Positions 20,022-28,252 of a stretch of 64,000 bases of DNA are shown piece by piece (position 1 is the first letter of the stretch; every line of letters begins with the position of its first letter). The stretch lies in NCBI RefSeq assembly GCF_000956595.1, contig NZ_JYOO01000004.1, positions 124,001-188,000 of the forward strand, read 5' to 3'. Below the pieces are notes generated by a model. That model ran no database searches. It was not told the origin of the DNA and saw only the letters and a program-made list of their open reading frames with translations. The position numbers and the translations under genes were made by a program. This DNA is from Priestia aryabhattai B8W22. GTDB lineage: Bacteria > Bacillota > Bacilli > Bacillales > Bacillaceae_H.

Positions 20022-20282
20022 ATGCTAATTAAAAGAATGACGGTGCAGCTTTCCGGTGAACTTCTAGCGAGACATACAGCTTTGTTTGTACGCCAAGCGT
20101 GTTCGTTTCAAAGTGATATTTTTCTTGCGAAAGACGGAAAATGTGTAAGTGGAAAAAGCATCATGAAGGTAATGGCTTTGGCTGTTAAGAAAGGAGATGA
20201 AATAACACTGCTGACAAATGGAGTTGATGAACAAGCTGCCGCTTGCACCCTTGAAGAATTTCTTTTAACTAAACAAAGATAG
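20022..20282 (+). CDS. Crh/HPr-like protein lacking the PTS histidine
   Basis: An 86-residue protein aligning end to end with HPr and Crh. At position 15, where HPr has the phosphorylated His and Crh a Gln, this protein has Leu (LLARH at 14-18); Arg17 is kept, and Pro18 of HPr is His. Ser46 and its context are kept (KSIMKVMALAV), the site phosphorylated by HPr kinase in HPr and Crh. It therefore could not work in the PTS but might act as a CcpA corepressor or HPrK target. AAGGGG lies 8 bases before ATG. Its promoter matches that of adhA, so it probably answers to AdhR. Confidence 0.8.
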   Translation: MLIKRMTVQLSGELLARHTALFVRQACSFQSDIFLAKDGKCVSGKSIMKVMALAVKKGDEITLLTNGVDEQAAACTLEEFLLTKQR

Positions 20283-20353
20283 AAAGCTGCCATGCTATTC
20301 CTTCCTTTCCTTTTTTCATAAAGTCATAGAAAGAAACTTTTTTCAAAAAGGCC

Positions 20354-20384
20354 TTGCTTTAAAGTCGACTTTAACGTTTAAGCT
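20354..20384 (+). promoter_or_regulatory. AdhR/MerR-type promoter of adhA
   Basis: -35 TTGCTT (20354-20359), 19-bp spacer with dyad TAAAGTCGACTTTA, -10 TAAGCT (20379-20384). Same arrangement as upstream of the Crh-like gene and adhR. Confidence 0.75.
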
Positions 20385-20479
20385 AGTATTGTAGTTTTTA
20401 AATACATCAAGCGTAGTCAGTGAATGCAAGTGTATTAGCAACTGGTTATGTTTAATATGAAAGGATTGTGTTTTTACTT

Positions 20480-21541
20480 ATGTGTAATTATCATCAACAT
20501 ACAACAACATCACGTGTTTTAAGTGCGCCGCACGCAAAGGCAAAATTCGAGAACACGACAATTGAACGCAGAGAACTGCGAGCAGACGACGTTTTAATTG
20601 ATATTAAATTTAGCGGTATTTGCCACTCTGATATTCATAGTGCATTTGATGAGTGGGGCGGCGGGATGTTCCCGATGGTTCCTGGTCACGAAATCGCAGG
20701 AGTAGTTGAAGCGGTTGGCGAAAACGTAACAAAATACAAGGTTGGCGATCGCGTAGGCGTTGGATGTTTCGTTGATTCTTGCGGAGAGTGCGAGTACTGT
20801 ATGAACGGGGACGAGCAATACTGTACAAAAGGCGTCGTTCAAACGTATAATTCATTAGATTACGATGGAAACCGTACATACGGCGGCTACAGCCAAAAAA
20901 TCGTCGTAAAAGAAGGATTCGTTGTTCGTATTCCTGATAATTTAAGTATGGATGCAGCAAGTCCTCTTCTATGTGCCGGGATTACAACATTTTCTCCGTT
21001 AAAGCACTGGAATGCTGGTCCTGGCAAAAAAGTGGCGATCGTGGGAATGGGCGGTCTTGGACATGTAGCGATTCAATTTGCACACGCAATGGGTGCTGAA
21101 GTGACGGTATTGAGCCGTTCTAACAATAAAAAAGAAGAAGCGCTAAGCTTTGGCGCAGATCATTATTTTGCAACAAGTGATGAAGCGACGTTTACTGAAT
21201 TAGCGGGTCGCTTTGATCTTATCTTAAACACGGTATCGGCTAATCTGAACGTGGATCAATACTTATCATTACTTCGCGTAGATGGAACGCTTGTTAACGT
21301 TGGCGCACCGGCTAACCCAGATCAGTACAGCGTATTCTCACTTATCACGGGACGTCGCAGCATTGCTGGTTCACTTGTAGGCGGCATTCGTGAAACACAA
21401 GAAATGCTTGATTTTGCGGCTGAACACGGCGTTGCTCCTATGATTGAAGTTATCGATGCAAATCAAGTAGACGAAGCGTACGAGCGCGTTCTTCGCAGCG
21501 ATGTTCGCTATCGATTTGTTATTGACATTTCTACACTGTAA
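20480..21541 (+). CDS. adhA: Zinc-dependent alcohol dehydrogenase, aldehyde-stress type
   Basis: About 353 residues of the medium-chain zinc dehydrogenase family (CAD/AdhA type), very similar to B. subtilis AdhA (YraB). Catalytic zinc ligands: CHSD and GHEIAG; structural zinc cysteines in [18 protein letters not shown]-binding [17 protein letters not shown]. AdhA is induced by formaldehyde and methylglyoxal through AdhR in B. subtilis. ATG 20480 (MCNYHQ) is chosen by comparison with that protein; GTG 20468 is an alternative start closer to AAAGGA. Confidence 0.92.
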   Translation: MCNYHQHTTTSRVLSAPHAKAKFENTTIERRELRADDVLIDIKFSGICHSDIHSAFDEWGGGMFPMVPGHEIAGVVEAVGENVTKYKVGDRVGVGCFVDSCGECEYCMNGDEQYCTKGVVQTYNSLDYDGNRTYGGYSQKIVVKEGFVVRIPDNLSMDAASPLLCAGITTFSPLKHWNAGPGKKVAIVGMGGLGHVAIQFAHAMGAEVTVLSRSNNKKEEALSFGADHYFATSDEATFTELAGRFDLILNTVSANLNVDQYLSLLRVDGTLVNVGAPANPDQYSVFSLITGRRSIAGSLVGGIRETQEMLDFAAEHGVAPMIEVIDANQVDEAYERVLRSDVRYRFVIDISTL

Positions 21542-21550
21542 GTTGTAAAA

Positions 21551-21589
21551 AAAAAGCGGGCAGCTAATTCTATTAGCTGCCCGCTTTTT
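21551..21589. terminator. Bidirectional terminator between adhA and adhR
   Basis: 18-bp stem AAAAAGCGGGCAGCTAAT / ATTAGCTGCCCGCTTTTT with 3-base loop; A-run and T-run flank it, so it can end both convergent transcripts. Confidence 0.9.
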
Positions 21590-21623
21590 ATTTCTTTATA
21601 AAATACGAAAAACAACCGGTAAA

Positions 21624-22013
21624 TTAGGCTTTAGATGAAAGCTCTTCTTGATACTTTTGTTCTAATTTATCATAGTAGTCAATTTTCGTTTCCACTTTTC
21701 TAAAAGCTGCGTCCAGCTCTCTTTGCTTTTCCATCATTTTCTCTCTATGCTTTTCAAATATCTCCTTGCGCAATCCAATTGTATCATCGCCTTCTTGTGT
21801 TAATTCAACAATTTTACGTAATTCCAAAAGAGCGATATCCGTTTTTCGTAAGCAAATAATAAATTCCAGCCACTCGATATCGGACTCGCTAAAAATACGA
21901 TTTCCGTTTTCATCTCTTTTTATAAAAGGTAAAAGCCCTTGCTGTTCGTAGTATCGAAGCGTATGCGTAGGCAGCCCTACCTTTGCAGCGGCCTCTTTAA
22001 TATGATATTCCAT
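21624..22013 (-). CDS. adhR: MerR-family aldehyde-stress regulator
   Basis: A 129-residue MerR-type activator: N-terminal winged helix (IKEAAAKVGLPTHTLRYYEQ), then a long dimerisation coiled coil. Like B. subtilis AdhR it lacks an extended effector domain; a thiol switch is known there (single Cys), and this protein has one Cys (FIICLRK). It lies tail-to-tail with adhA. Three promoters with the same 19-bp spacer and dyad (Crh-like, adhA, adhR itself) are its likely targets. Confidence 0.87.
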   Translation of the reverse strand: MEYHIKEAAAKVGLPTHTLRYYEQQGLLPFIKRDENGNRIFSESDIEWLEFIICLRKTDIALLELRKIVELTQEGDDTIGLRKEIFEKHREKMMEKQRELDAAFRKVETKIDYYDKLEQKYQEELSSKA

Positions 22014-22174
22014 TCCACTATACCCTCCATCGCCATTCTTAGTGCGGCGTTTGCTTTATGTATCTAAGCTTCCCTTTTCACAGGTGCTTTCAACTCATCT
22101 TCTAGGTTTCTACTATACGATATATATAATAGATTCCGCTATTTTCTTTGCTATGAGGTAACTGTATAAATAGT

Positions 22175-22205
22175 ATCATAAACATTAAAGTAAACGTTAA
22201 GGCAA
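22175..22205 (-). promoter_or_regulatory. AdhR/MerR-type promoter of adhR
   Basis: On the minus strand: -35 TTGCCT (22205-22200), 19-bp spacer TAACGTTTACTTTAATGTT, -10 TATGAT (22180-22175). This implies autoregulation of adhR. Confidence 0.7.
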
Positions 22206-22207
22206 CT

Positions 22208-22242
22208 TATAAAGAGCTGCCGTGAAGTCAGCAGCTCTTTTC
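22208..22242. terminator. Hairpin downstream of the Spo0E-like gene
   Basis: AAAGAGCTGC/GCAGCTCTTT arms around a 10-base loop, with short T-runs on both sides. Confidence 0.5.
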
Positions 22243-22261
22243 ATTTTTATATAAAATACGA

Positions 22262-22414
22262 TTAATCTGCGGCCATCACTTTACTTAGTTCATTTAATAA
22301 ATAATCAAGGGTTTGACTGATTCGAACTGTATTACGACTTGTAAGACCTTCTGTAAGTCCTAACATAACCATATGCTCTCTTGCTGTTTCGATTTCTGTC
22401 ATTAAGACTTGCAT
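22262..22414 (-). CDS. Spo0E-like aspartyl-phosphate phosphatase
   Basis: A 50-residue protein with the Spo0E family signature SQTLDYLLNELSK preceded by an N-terminal helix. Spo0E-type proteins dephosphorylate Spo0A~P and delay sporulation; the SQxLD motif is the active-site mark. AAAGGAG lies 5 bases before the ATG. It stands alone, so its trigger is not visible. Confidence 0.82.
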   Translation of the reverse strand: MQVLMTEIETAREHMVMLGLTEGLTSRNTVRISQTLDYLLNELSKVMAAD

Positions 22415-22617
22415 GACAACTCCTTTATACCACTTCACAGCTCATCACCCCTTTTTACTATACATATATCTCATATGCGGTAATCTTAAACCTATCATAC
22501 AGGTTTTGGGGGGTGAATAGCGAGTTTTAGAGCTTCAACAGTTTTATTTTTCATATAGTAAATATATTAATATACTTATTGAAATAGAAAGTATCACTCC
22601 ACTTTCTACTAGAAGTT

Positions 22618-22650
22618 AAGAAAAGGCCTCCTAAATGGAGGTCTTTTCTT
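22618..22650 (-). terminator. Terminator after the 62-residue gene
   Basis: AAAGGCCTCC/GGAGGTCTTT hairpin with flanking A/T runs, just downstream of the 62-residue gene on the minus strand. Confidence 0.55.
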
Positions 22651-22680
22651 ATTTCTTATAAAGCAGTCTAATACAAAGCC

Positions 22681-22869
22681 TTAGCCTTTAAAATATTCTC
22701 TGTAATACGAACCTTTCTCACACTCTATCTCATAGCGCAGCCTCGTTTGCTTTCTGTAAAGCTCTTCGGACAGCTCGTTAAATTCACCTTCTGTGATAGA
22801 TCCATGAATTAAATTGTTGAATAAATTATTAAGATGTTCAGTTAATTCTTGAAGTTTTTTTTCTTTCAA
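22681..22869 (-). CDS. Small helical protein, unknown
   Basis: A 62-residue charged protein, predicted all-helical by eye (LQELTEHLNNLFNN, FNELSEELYRKQTRLRYE). The start is TTG with AAAGGGTGA 6 bases upstream. No family is recognised. It has its own terminator. Size and pattern are reminiscent of small sporulation-era Bacillus proteins, but that is a guess. Confidence 0.5.
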   Translation of the reverse strand: MKEKKLQELTEHLNNLFNNLIHGSITEGEFNELSEELYRKQTRLRYEIECEKGSYYREYFKG

Positions 22870-23144
22870 TGAACGTCACCCTTTAAAATAATTTTCATCT
22901 CCTAAAATTATATCAAATAAAACGTTTTCATACGATATTTTTTTAATGAATTATCGTATTAAAGTGATGAAAGTATTTTTTAACTGCTGTAAAACAATCA
23001 AAGAGCTGGGATAAATCGGTAATCACATGATTTTCAGCAAAAAATAAGTGGATAAAGACCGCGGACAAAAAGGCAAATGGTATCAACCGTTTTGACAAAA
23101 GCATAGGATGAAAAGAAAAATGAAACGAGAAAAGGAGAATGAGT

Positions 23145-23672
23145 ATGCACTATACACCTTATTATCATCAGTGGCAGACCCCAGTGTGCTACAGCTGGCA
23201 GCCATATAGTTATTATGTGCCGAACCACTATCACACCAACGAACATTTTCAGCAAAGAAACGGTAAATTAAAGGACTATGGACAAAGACCATTTGTGATT
23301 AACATTAATGAAGCGTCAAAGCAAAACAATACGTACCGCACTGCTTTATGGACTGGAACACATTTACAAGTGACGTTAATGAGTCTCAAGCCCGGTGAAG
23401 ATATCGGCTTAGAAATCCACCCTAACGTTGATCAATTCCTGCGTATTGAACAAGGGCAAGGCGTTGTTCAAATGGGCAAAAGTAAAAACAACCTAACCTT
23501 TAAACGAAAAGTCTACGATGATGATGCGATATTTATCCCTGCCGGAACATGGCACGATGTCACCAATATCGGTACTGCCCCGCTAAAACTTTATTCCATC
23601 TACGCTCCTCCAAACCATCCATTCGGTACGGTTCATGTGACAAAAGCTAATGCCTTAGCTGAAGAACATTAA
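23145..23672 (+). CDS. Cupin-domain protein
   Basis: About 175 residues. The first 40 residues are rich in Tyr, His, Gln and Trp, as in spore coat proteins; residues 45-165 form a cupin barrel with metal-type residues (GLEIHPNVDQFLRIEQGQG, FIPAGTWHDVTNIG). The function is unknown; it may be a manganese or iron cupin enzyme or a spore-surface protein. Two ATGs exist; the second (23145) is 7 bases from AAAGGAG. Confidence 0.75.
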   Translation: MHYTPYYHQWQTPVCYSWQPYSYYVPNHYHTNEHFQQRNGKLKDYGQRPFVININEASKQNNTYRTALWTGTHLQVTLMSLKPGEDIGLEIHPNVDQFLRIEQGQGVVQMGKSKNNLTFKRKVYDDDAIFIPAGTWHDVTNIGTAPLKLYSIYAPPNHPFGTVHVTKANALAEEH

Positions 23673-23680
23673 CTACCATA

Positions 23681-23728
23681 AGCCCGCTAGAACATCGGTG
23701 TACTACCTTTTCTAGGGGGCTTTTTTTA
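23681..23728 (+). terminator. Terminator of the cupin gene
   Basis: AGCCC-GCTAGAA pairs with TTCTAG-GGGGCT, followed by seven T. Confidence 0.75.
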
Positions 23729-23825
23729 AACTTGCTATACATAAAGGATTTTATAGCCAAGAAAAGAATTATAGAATAAACTAATCTTTTTAAACAGCTT
23801 AAAATAACTGAAAGGCAAACGAGCG

Positions 23826-24137
23826 ATGAAATTTTTTTATAAAATTCCCAAATCAAACGTAAATCCTTCTCTTAAACTAGCAAGAAAAATTCTATATATA
23901 TCTGTAGAAGCAGTCATTATGACCATGCTTGTGATTAAATCTTTTACTGTGGCCTATGAAAACGACACAAATTTAATTCTCAGGCAGCTAAATGAACTAA
24001 AAGCTTCGATTGGCGGATTTGGCATAAACGAATCGTTATTTTGGTTTATAATAAAATGCAGTATTTGTACCATCGCTACATTCGATATGTGCTTATACTT
24101 TCGAAAAAAGCTAAAAAGAAACAAAAGAGCTTTATAA
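23826..24137 (+). CDS. Small two-helix membrane protein, unknown
   Basis: A 103-residue protein with two hydrophobic segments (about residues 25-45 and 70-90) and a basic C-terminus (FRKKLKRNKRAL). No family is recognised. The ribosome binding site is weak. Repeat copy B begins about 25 bp downstream. Confidence 0.45.
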   Translation: MKFFYKIPKSNVNPSLKLARKILYISVEAVIMTMLVIKSFTVAYENDTNLILRQLNELKASIGGFGINESLFWFIIKCSICTIATFDMCLYFRKKLKRNKRAL

Positions 24138-24162
24138 TTTATACGCTAAAGCTTTTACATTG

Positions 24163-24431
24163 GACCGCTGTTAATTTCCGTGCAAGGCTTCGCTTTCCGC
24201 GGGCGGTCGCTGAGCCTCCTCGTCGCTTGCGCTCCTGCGGGGTCTCACCTGTTCCGCTTTTCCCGCAGGAGTCTTCGCCTTGCCCTCCAATCAACAGCTA
24301 GAAGCATTTAAACACATGAAACCTACATTCAGCATACCAATAAAAAACCGAACAAGTTGGATTCACAATCAAGAATCAAACTCGTTCGGATCTTCCTTTA
24401 GCAAAAATACTTTTGCCCCAGCCTCATTTTA
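24163..24431 (-). repeat. Dispersed terminator-bearing repeat, copy B
   Basis: Contains the full GC-rich module (TTTCCGTGCAAGGC ... GCCTTGCCCTCCAATCAACAGC) with the CTCCTGCGGG/CCCGCAGGAG core, and the hairpin GATCCGAACGAGTTTGATTC with partner arm followed by TTTTTT on the minus strand. The CCAGCCTC end points at the coiled-coil gene, 48 bp from its stop. The GAGACATAAC end is missing. Confidence 0.85.
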
Positions 24432-24479
24432 AATAGAAAAATAATAAAAGTAGAGGCATGTCATGCCTCTACTTTCTGT

Positions 24480-25187
24480 TTAGAAATCTACATCGATATC
24501 TTCTTGAATGGTTCCGGTCACTTTTTCACTTTTAATTAACTGACCTTCTTTAAATGTTTCTTCTTCCTCCTTCCTAACGGCTTTCAGCTGCTTATAGGAA
24601 GGAGCTGATGCTGAGCCAAGCTCTTTTTTAAGCAAATGAATTTCGCCTAACAGCTCGGTTCTCAATGAATGAAATAACGATTGAAACTCTTCTTCCCGGC
24701 TGTCTTTCTGCCCGTTTTGTTCCACAAGCTTCGCTACATAATCTTGAAGTTCGTTTGCCTGCTTGGACTCATATTCCTCACGATTTGCAGCAAAACGTGA
24801 ATTCATTTCTTGTTTTAGCAAGTCAATTTCGCCCAACAGCTCTTTTCGAAGTGAATGAACGAGCGTCTCGACTTCATTTTCTTTGCTCTTTTTTTGCAAG
24901 TCTTGCTGTATCAGCCCCACTATATAGTCCTGCAGCTCGTTTGCCTGCTGTTTTTCTTTCAGAAATGAAGACACGTCTGACGGAATGTTAGCAGTTTCGA
25001 TTGTGAAATTTGCACGTTCATCTCTGTTACTTACGTTCTTTTCCCTCGCTCCCATCATATCTGCTGATAGATGACCAGCTGTTAGAAACGCATTTGATAG
25101 TAAGTAAAACGGCGCAGCCACCTGGGAGCTTAGCTGACCGTACCAATCGTCTAATGCTTCCTTAAGGCGAGTGTGTTGATGTCTCAT
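24480..25187 (-). CDS. Coiled-coil partner of the ParM-like actin, with internal duplication
   Basis: A 235-residue protein without a known family that I recognise. Residues 1-50 form an N-terminal segment (QVAAPFYLLSNAFLTAGHLS). Residues 80-128 and 142-190 are two copies of one unit with a period of 62: QANELQDY starts each, and HSLRKELLGEIDLLK / HSLRTELLGEIHLLK ends each, a strong amphipathic coiled coil. The acidic tail ends DIDVDF. It starts 15 bp after the actin-like gene, so the two are co-expressed. In ParM-type systems the second gene is usually a DNA-binding adaptor, but no helix-turn-helix or ribbon-helix is evident here. Confidence 0.75.
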   Translation of the reverse strand: MRHQHTRLKEALDDWYGQLSSQVAAPFYLLSNAFLTAGHLSADMMGAREKNVSNRDERANFTIETANIPSDVSSFLKEKQQANELQDYIVGLIQQDLQKKSKENEVETLVHSLRKELLGEIDLLKQEMNSRFAANREEYESKQANELQDYVAKLVEQNGQKDSREEEFQSLFHSLRTELLGEIHLLKKELGSASAPSYKQLKAVRKEEEETFKEGQLIKSEKVTGTIQEDIDVDF

Positions 25188-25202
25188 ATATGCTCCCCCT
25201 TT

Positions 25203-26360
25203 TTAAGCATGAACCGCTGCGTTTGTTTCATGTCTGCTTAAAATTTCAAGACCGTATAAATTTAATTTGCGTGTCTCTGGCAAGAAAAGATGATTTTCTT
25301 CTCTGATTTCTTCCCCGTACATGTTATCAATCTGCTCTGCAATAAACTGTTGAAGGATAGGAGCCAGGCCTCCAATATAAATATATTTATAGACTTTATC
25401 TTTTGGCGATGGAAATAGATTTTCAACTTTCGTTAATAAAATTTGCGTGTATTCTCTAAGTGAAGCGTGAATAGGCTCCGTGAGATCTACTTTTTTTCCG
25501 CTGTTGCCGTCTCTTTGTTCCATTTTTACTTTATGGATATTGGCAATAATAAATTCTTCTAATGAACGAACATCATCAAAATACTCAAGCAGCTTTTCAT
25601 TTCTTAGCTTTTCAATATGCTTCAAATATGAAATATCCGTAAGACACTTCAATGAATTTCTGCTTTTAGGAGCTTGAAGTCCTGCAGGAAGCAGTGCCAG
25701 GTCAACCGTGCCTCCGCCCAAATCTACAATTAGCGTTTCAAAATGTTTGAATGCATTTGCTTCTTCTCTGTCTTGTAATTCAAAATCTTTTTTAATCGCC
25801 CAGCGAGCCACTTCGCTTTCAATACGGCATTTGCTCGTTTCAATGTTCACAGTGAGCGTTTTTTCTAACCCGGGAGTCAATACTGTAACCGTATGCTCTC
25901 CTTGAAAACGTTCGGCCATCTTCTGCTGCATTTCACTGAATTTATTTGTTTTCTTAAGCAGCCAAATCGGAAGCATAGTCGAGAAATAATTAATCGTCAC
26001 ATGATTATCTTCTTTGTCTTTTCCTTTAAGTATGTTGTAATAAGCAATTGAAGCTAAAAACATCACATAAGGAATATCAGATTCAGTTTTATTATGTAAC
26101 TTATTAATATGGATATTGCCTAGCACGTGTTTCTCTGCTGCGTCTCCCACTAAATAATACTTTTCTGCTCCTTCAATTGTTGTAGAAATCAGTAAATTTT
26201 GAAGAAGTAATTCCGGTTCATTTACACTTGAAGGAAAATGACCCTCTGCCTGATCTTTTGTGATTTCTACTACGTTTGTAGGAATTTCATAGTAATAACC
26301 ATCCACTAGCGTTTGAAAAATTGAGTTACCAAAATCAACGTTTTGACGTTTGATATCCAT
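25203..26360 (-). CDS. ParM/Alp-like actin-family ATPase
   Basis: A 385-residue protein with the actin-fold nucleotide motifs of plasmid-type actins: phosphate 1 loop DFGNS at residues 9-13, phosphate 2 loop VDLGGGTVD at 212-220, adenosine motif YIGGLAP at 328-334. ParM relatives form dynamic filaments that push plasmids apart. AGGGGAG precedes the ATG. No plasmid replication gene is adjacent and the setting is chromosomal. The downstream gene is a coiled-coil protein, so the pair could move or position something other than a plasmid. Cargo unknown. Confidence 0.85.
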   Translation of the reverse strand: MDIKRQNVDFGNSIFQTLVDGYYYEIPTNVVEITKDQAEGHFPSSVNEPELLLQNLLISTTIEGAEKYYLVGDAAEKHVLGNIHINKLHNKTESDIPYVMFLASIAYYNILKGKDKEDNHVTINYFSTMLPIWLLKKTNKFSEMQQKMAERFQGEHTVTVLTPGLEKTLTVNIETSKCRIESEVARWAIKKDFELQDREEANAFKHFETLIVDLGGGTVDLALLPAGLQAPKSRNSLKCLTDISYLKHIEKLRNEKLLEYFDDVRSLEEFIIANIHKVKMEQRDGNSGKKVDLTEPIHASLREYTQILLTKVENLFPSPKDKVYKYIYIGGLAPILQQFIAEQIDNMYGEEIREENHLFLPETRKLNLYGLEILSRHETNAAVHA

Positions 26361-26593
26361 CCTTGTTTCTCCCCTTTATCTTTTCTTGACAACACTAATA
26401 AGTATATATTTTCCTCATTTGTTTGTCTAAGTATTTAAATAATTTATGTTATTCTAAATTGACAATTAATTAATTTTAGACGGTTACTGTAATTGAAAAG
26501 CACTTGAAATGCTTCTTTTTACCAGTACCCATTTTTACAAGGAATGTAACATGTGACGCTGTGACTTCCCCTTAATTTTTTTGTTAATATAAG
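26361..26593. other. Upstream region of the actin-like operon
   Basis: AT-rich stretch expected to carry the promoter of the actin-like gene. No iterons or tandem direct repeats like the parC centromere of plasmid systems were seen by eye. Confidence 0.4.
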
Positions 26594-26736
26594 CTATTCA
26601 ATCACCAGCTAGAAGCAGCCACATACATGAAACCTACGTTCACCCTAACAACAAAAAAACCCGAACCATCAATCAGATTAATAGTTCGGATTTAACTTCA
26701 ACTAACATACTTTGTCTAGGCCTCTTCCTTTTTTTA
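26594..26736 (-). repeat. Dispersed terminator-bearing repeat, copy C (half copy)
   Basis: Only the terminator half remains, starting in AATCACCAGCTAGAAGCAGC. The end next to the RsbR-like stop codon reads GAGGCCTAGACA on the minus strand. The hairpin arms AATCCGAACTATTAATC and GATTGATGGTTCGG pair with two G-U replacements, followed by seven T. Confidence 0.8.
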
Positions 26737-26737
26737 T

Positions 26738-27610
26738 TTATTGGAAAGGCCATTTGTTTTGGTTTCTTTGCGGATTTTCTGGTAGCTTACTGAAGCCTAT
26801 TTCTTCAAGACCTTTTTCTAACGTCGCTCTTGTTTTGATTGTTCCAAAATCGACGCCTAAATCAACAACGGTTTGCGCGATTTCCGGACGTATGCCGGTA
26901 ATCATCGTTTTAGTGCCGATAAGCTGTAAGGCTTTTACAATTTGAAAAATATTGTCCGCTACCATCGTATCGACGATAAGAACACCTGAAATATCAAATA
27001 TTAAATAACTCAGCTGCAGCTGAGCACTTTTTTCTAAAGCCGTTTCCATAATAAGCTGCGAACGATGCGTATCAATTTGTCCAACGATTGGCATCACAGC
27101 GATTCCTTCAGAAAGAGGAACGATGGGAACTGATAATTCTTCTAGCGCTGCATAAGCGCGTTTTATGGTTTCGGTATTGTGTTCTTCATAGATTTCGACA
27201 AATATATGATTAAGCTGATCAAGCATGGGATCAATTTTTTTACTTACATCAAGCATCGTAATAGGAGCAAACTGCTTCTGCTGCAGCTCTTCTGTAAAAA
27301 CACCCCATATCACTGTTCGAAACAGCGCGAGCGATTTTAACGTTTGACTCAAAGAAAGTCCGTTTTCCACCGCCACTTTTCCTATATCTGTACCCCACTG
27401 AATGATTTTCTTTAAAACGACCGAGTGCTCTTCGAATAACGACTCGCCTAAATACTCAATGAGTTCTGCTCTCCATTTTAAAACTTCGCTTTCTTCGTGG
27501 TAAACAAGCTTCCGCTTATATTCAGAGTCCATCAGATCAGAAAATTGTATCGCTAATTCCTGTTTATTATCGATAATTTTCTTCCCTATATATAACAACT
27601 CATCCCTCAT
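26738..27610 (-). CDS. RsbR paralogue (stressosome subunit)
   Basis: A 290-residue RsbR-type protein: N-terminal all-helical non-haem globin-like sensor (residues 1-150) and C-terminal STAS domain. The two threonines phosphorylated by RsbT in RsbR proteins are present in context: QIDTHRSQLIMETAL and VLIVDTMVADNIFQ. Such proteins build the stressosome with RsbS and control sigma-B. AAAGGAG precedes the ATG. The stop codon touches repeat copy C. A second paralogue lies at 36703. Confidence 0.88.
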   Translation of the reverse strand: MRDELLYIGKKIIDNKQELAIQFSDLMDSEYKRKLVYHEESEVLKWRAELIEYLGESLFEEHSVVLKKIIQWGTDIGKVAVENGLSLSQTLKSLALFRTVIWGVFTEELQQKQFAPITMLDVSKKIDPMLDQLNHIFVEIYEEHNTETIKRAYAALEELSVPIVPLSEGIAVMPIVGQIDTHRSQLIMETALEKSAQLQLSYLIFDISGVLIVDTMVADNIFQIVKALQLIGTKTMITGIRPEIAQTVVDLGVDFGTIKTRATLEKGLEEIGFSKLPENPQRNQNKWPFQ

Positions 27611-27843
27611 TTTTTTTCTTTATCTCCTTTAGTTAGCAGAATTAACGATTACATTTTATAACAATAGTTATGTCACACACAATATAAAAATATAACCGAA
27701 ATGAAAAAATTGTTAAGACCTCCCTATTTGCTTTTATCCCTGCTCTTCTAATCGGCATAACTCCCATAAAATGATTGAGATTTCAGCGTTTGGGTAAAAA
27801 CCTATTAAGAATTTATTTCTATACTTATAAGGGGGATTTTTCA

Positions 27844-28056
27844 ATGAGCAAACATAAAGGAACCGTTAAATCGTTCAACGAATCAAAAGGATCTGGATTT
27901 ATCACACCCGAAGACGGATCAAAAGAAGTGTTCGTTCACTCCAATGCGATCGACCGTAAGGAATATAAAAACCTGTCAGAAGGACAAAAAGTAGAGTTTG
28001 AAATCCAAGAAGGAGCTAAAGGACCCAGCGCTATAAAAGTACACCCAGTTGACTGA
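27844..28056 (+). CDS. Cold-shock-domain protein with altered RNA-binding face
   Basis: A 70-residue CspA-family beta-barrel ([37 protein letters not shown]). In typical Csp proteins the first strand reads KWFN, RNP1 reads KGFGFI and RNP2 reads VFVHFSAI. Here the tryptophan is Ser, the first RNP1 phenylalanine is Ser and the RNP2 phenylalanine after His is Ser, so three aromatic stacking residues are gone while the fold looks intact. AAGGGGG is 8 bases before ATG. A terminator follows. Role may differ from that of classical RNA chaperones. Confidence 0.85.
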   Translation: MSKHKGTVKSFNESKGSGFITPEDGSKEVFVHSNAIDRKEYKNLSEGQKVEFEIQEGAKGPSAIKVHPVD

Positions 28057-28117
28057 TAGAGTGACATTTACATACAGGCTATGGGTAGACTGGCCAATCA
28101 AATACTCTTCGAATAAA

Positions 28118-28156
28118 AACCCCTCTTCGACTTTTGTTCGAACGAGGTGTTTTTTT
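28118..28156 (+). terminator. Terminator of the cold-shock gene
   Basis: AACCCCTCTTCGA/TTCGAACGAGGTGTT imperfect stem followed by a T-run. Confidence 0.65.
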
Positions 28157-28252
28157 ATATGATGCAACTAATTCTACGTTCAAAATTAGTTACTATTAGC
28201 TATTAAAAAAACAGTTCTAAAGTTGTCGGACAAGTATCCAAACATTTCTTCT

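Noticed and set aside
24480-26360. Reading the actin-like pair as an integrated plasmid partition locus
   Set aside because: No plasmid replication protein, iterons or mobile-element boundary is adjacent, so integration is not supported by what is visible.
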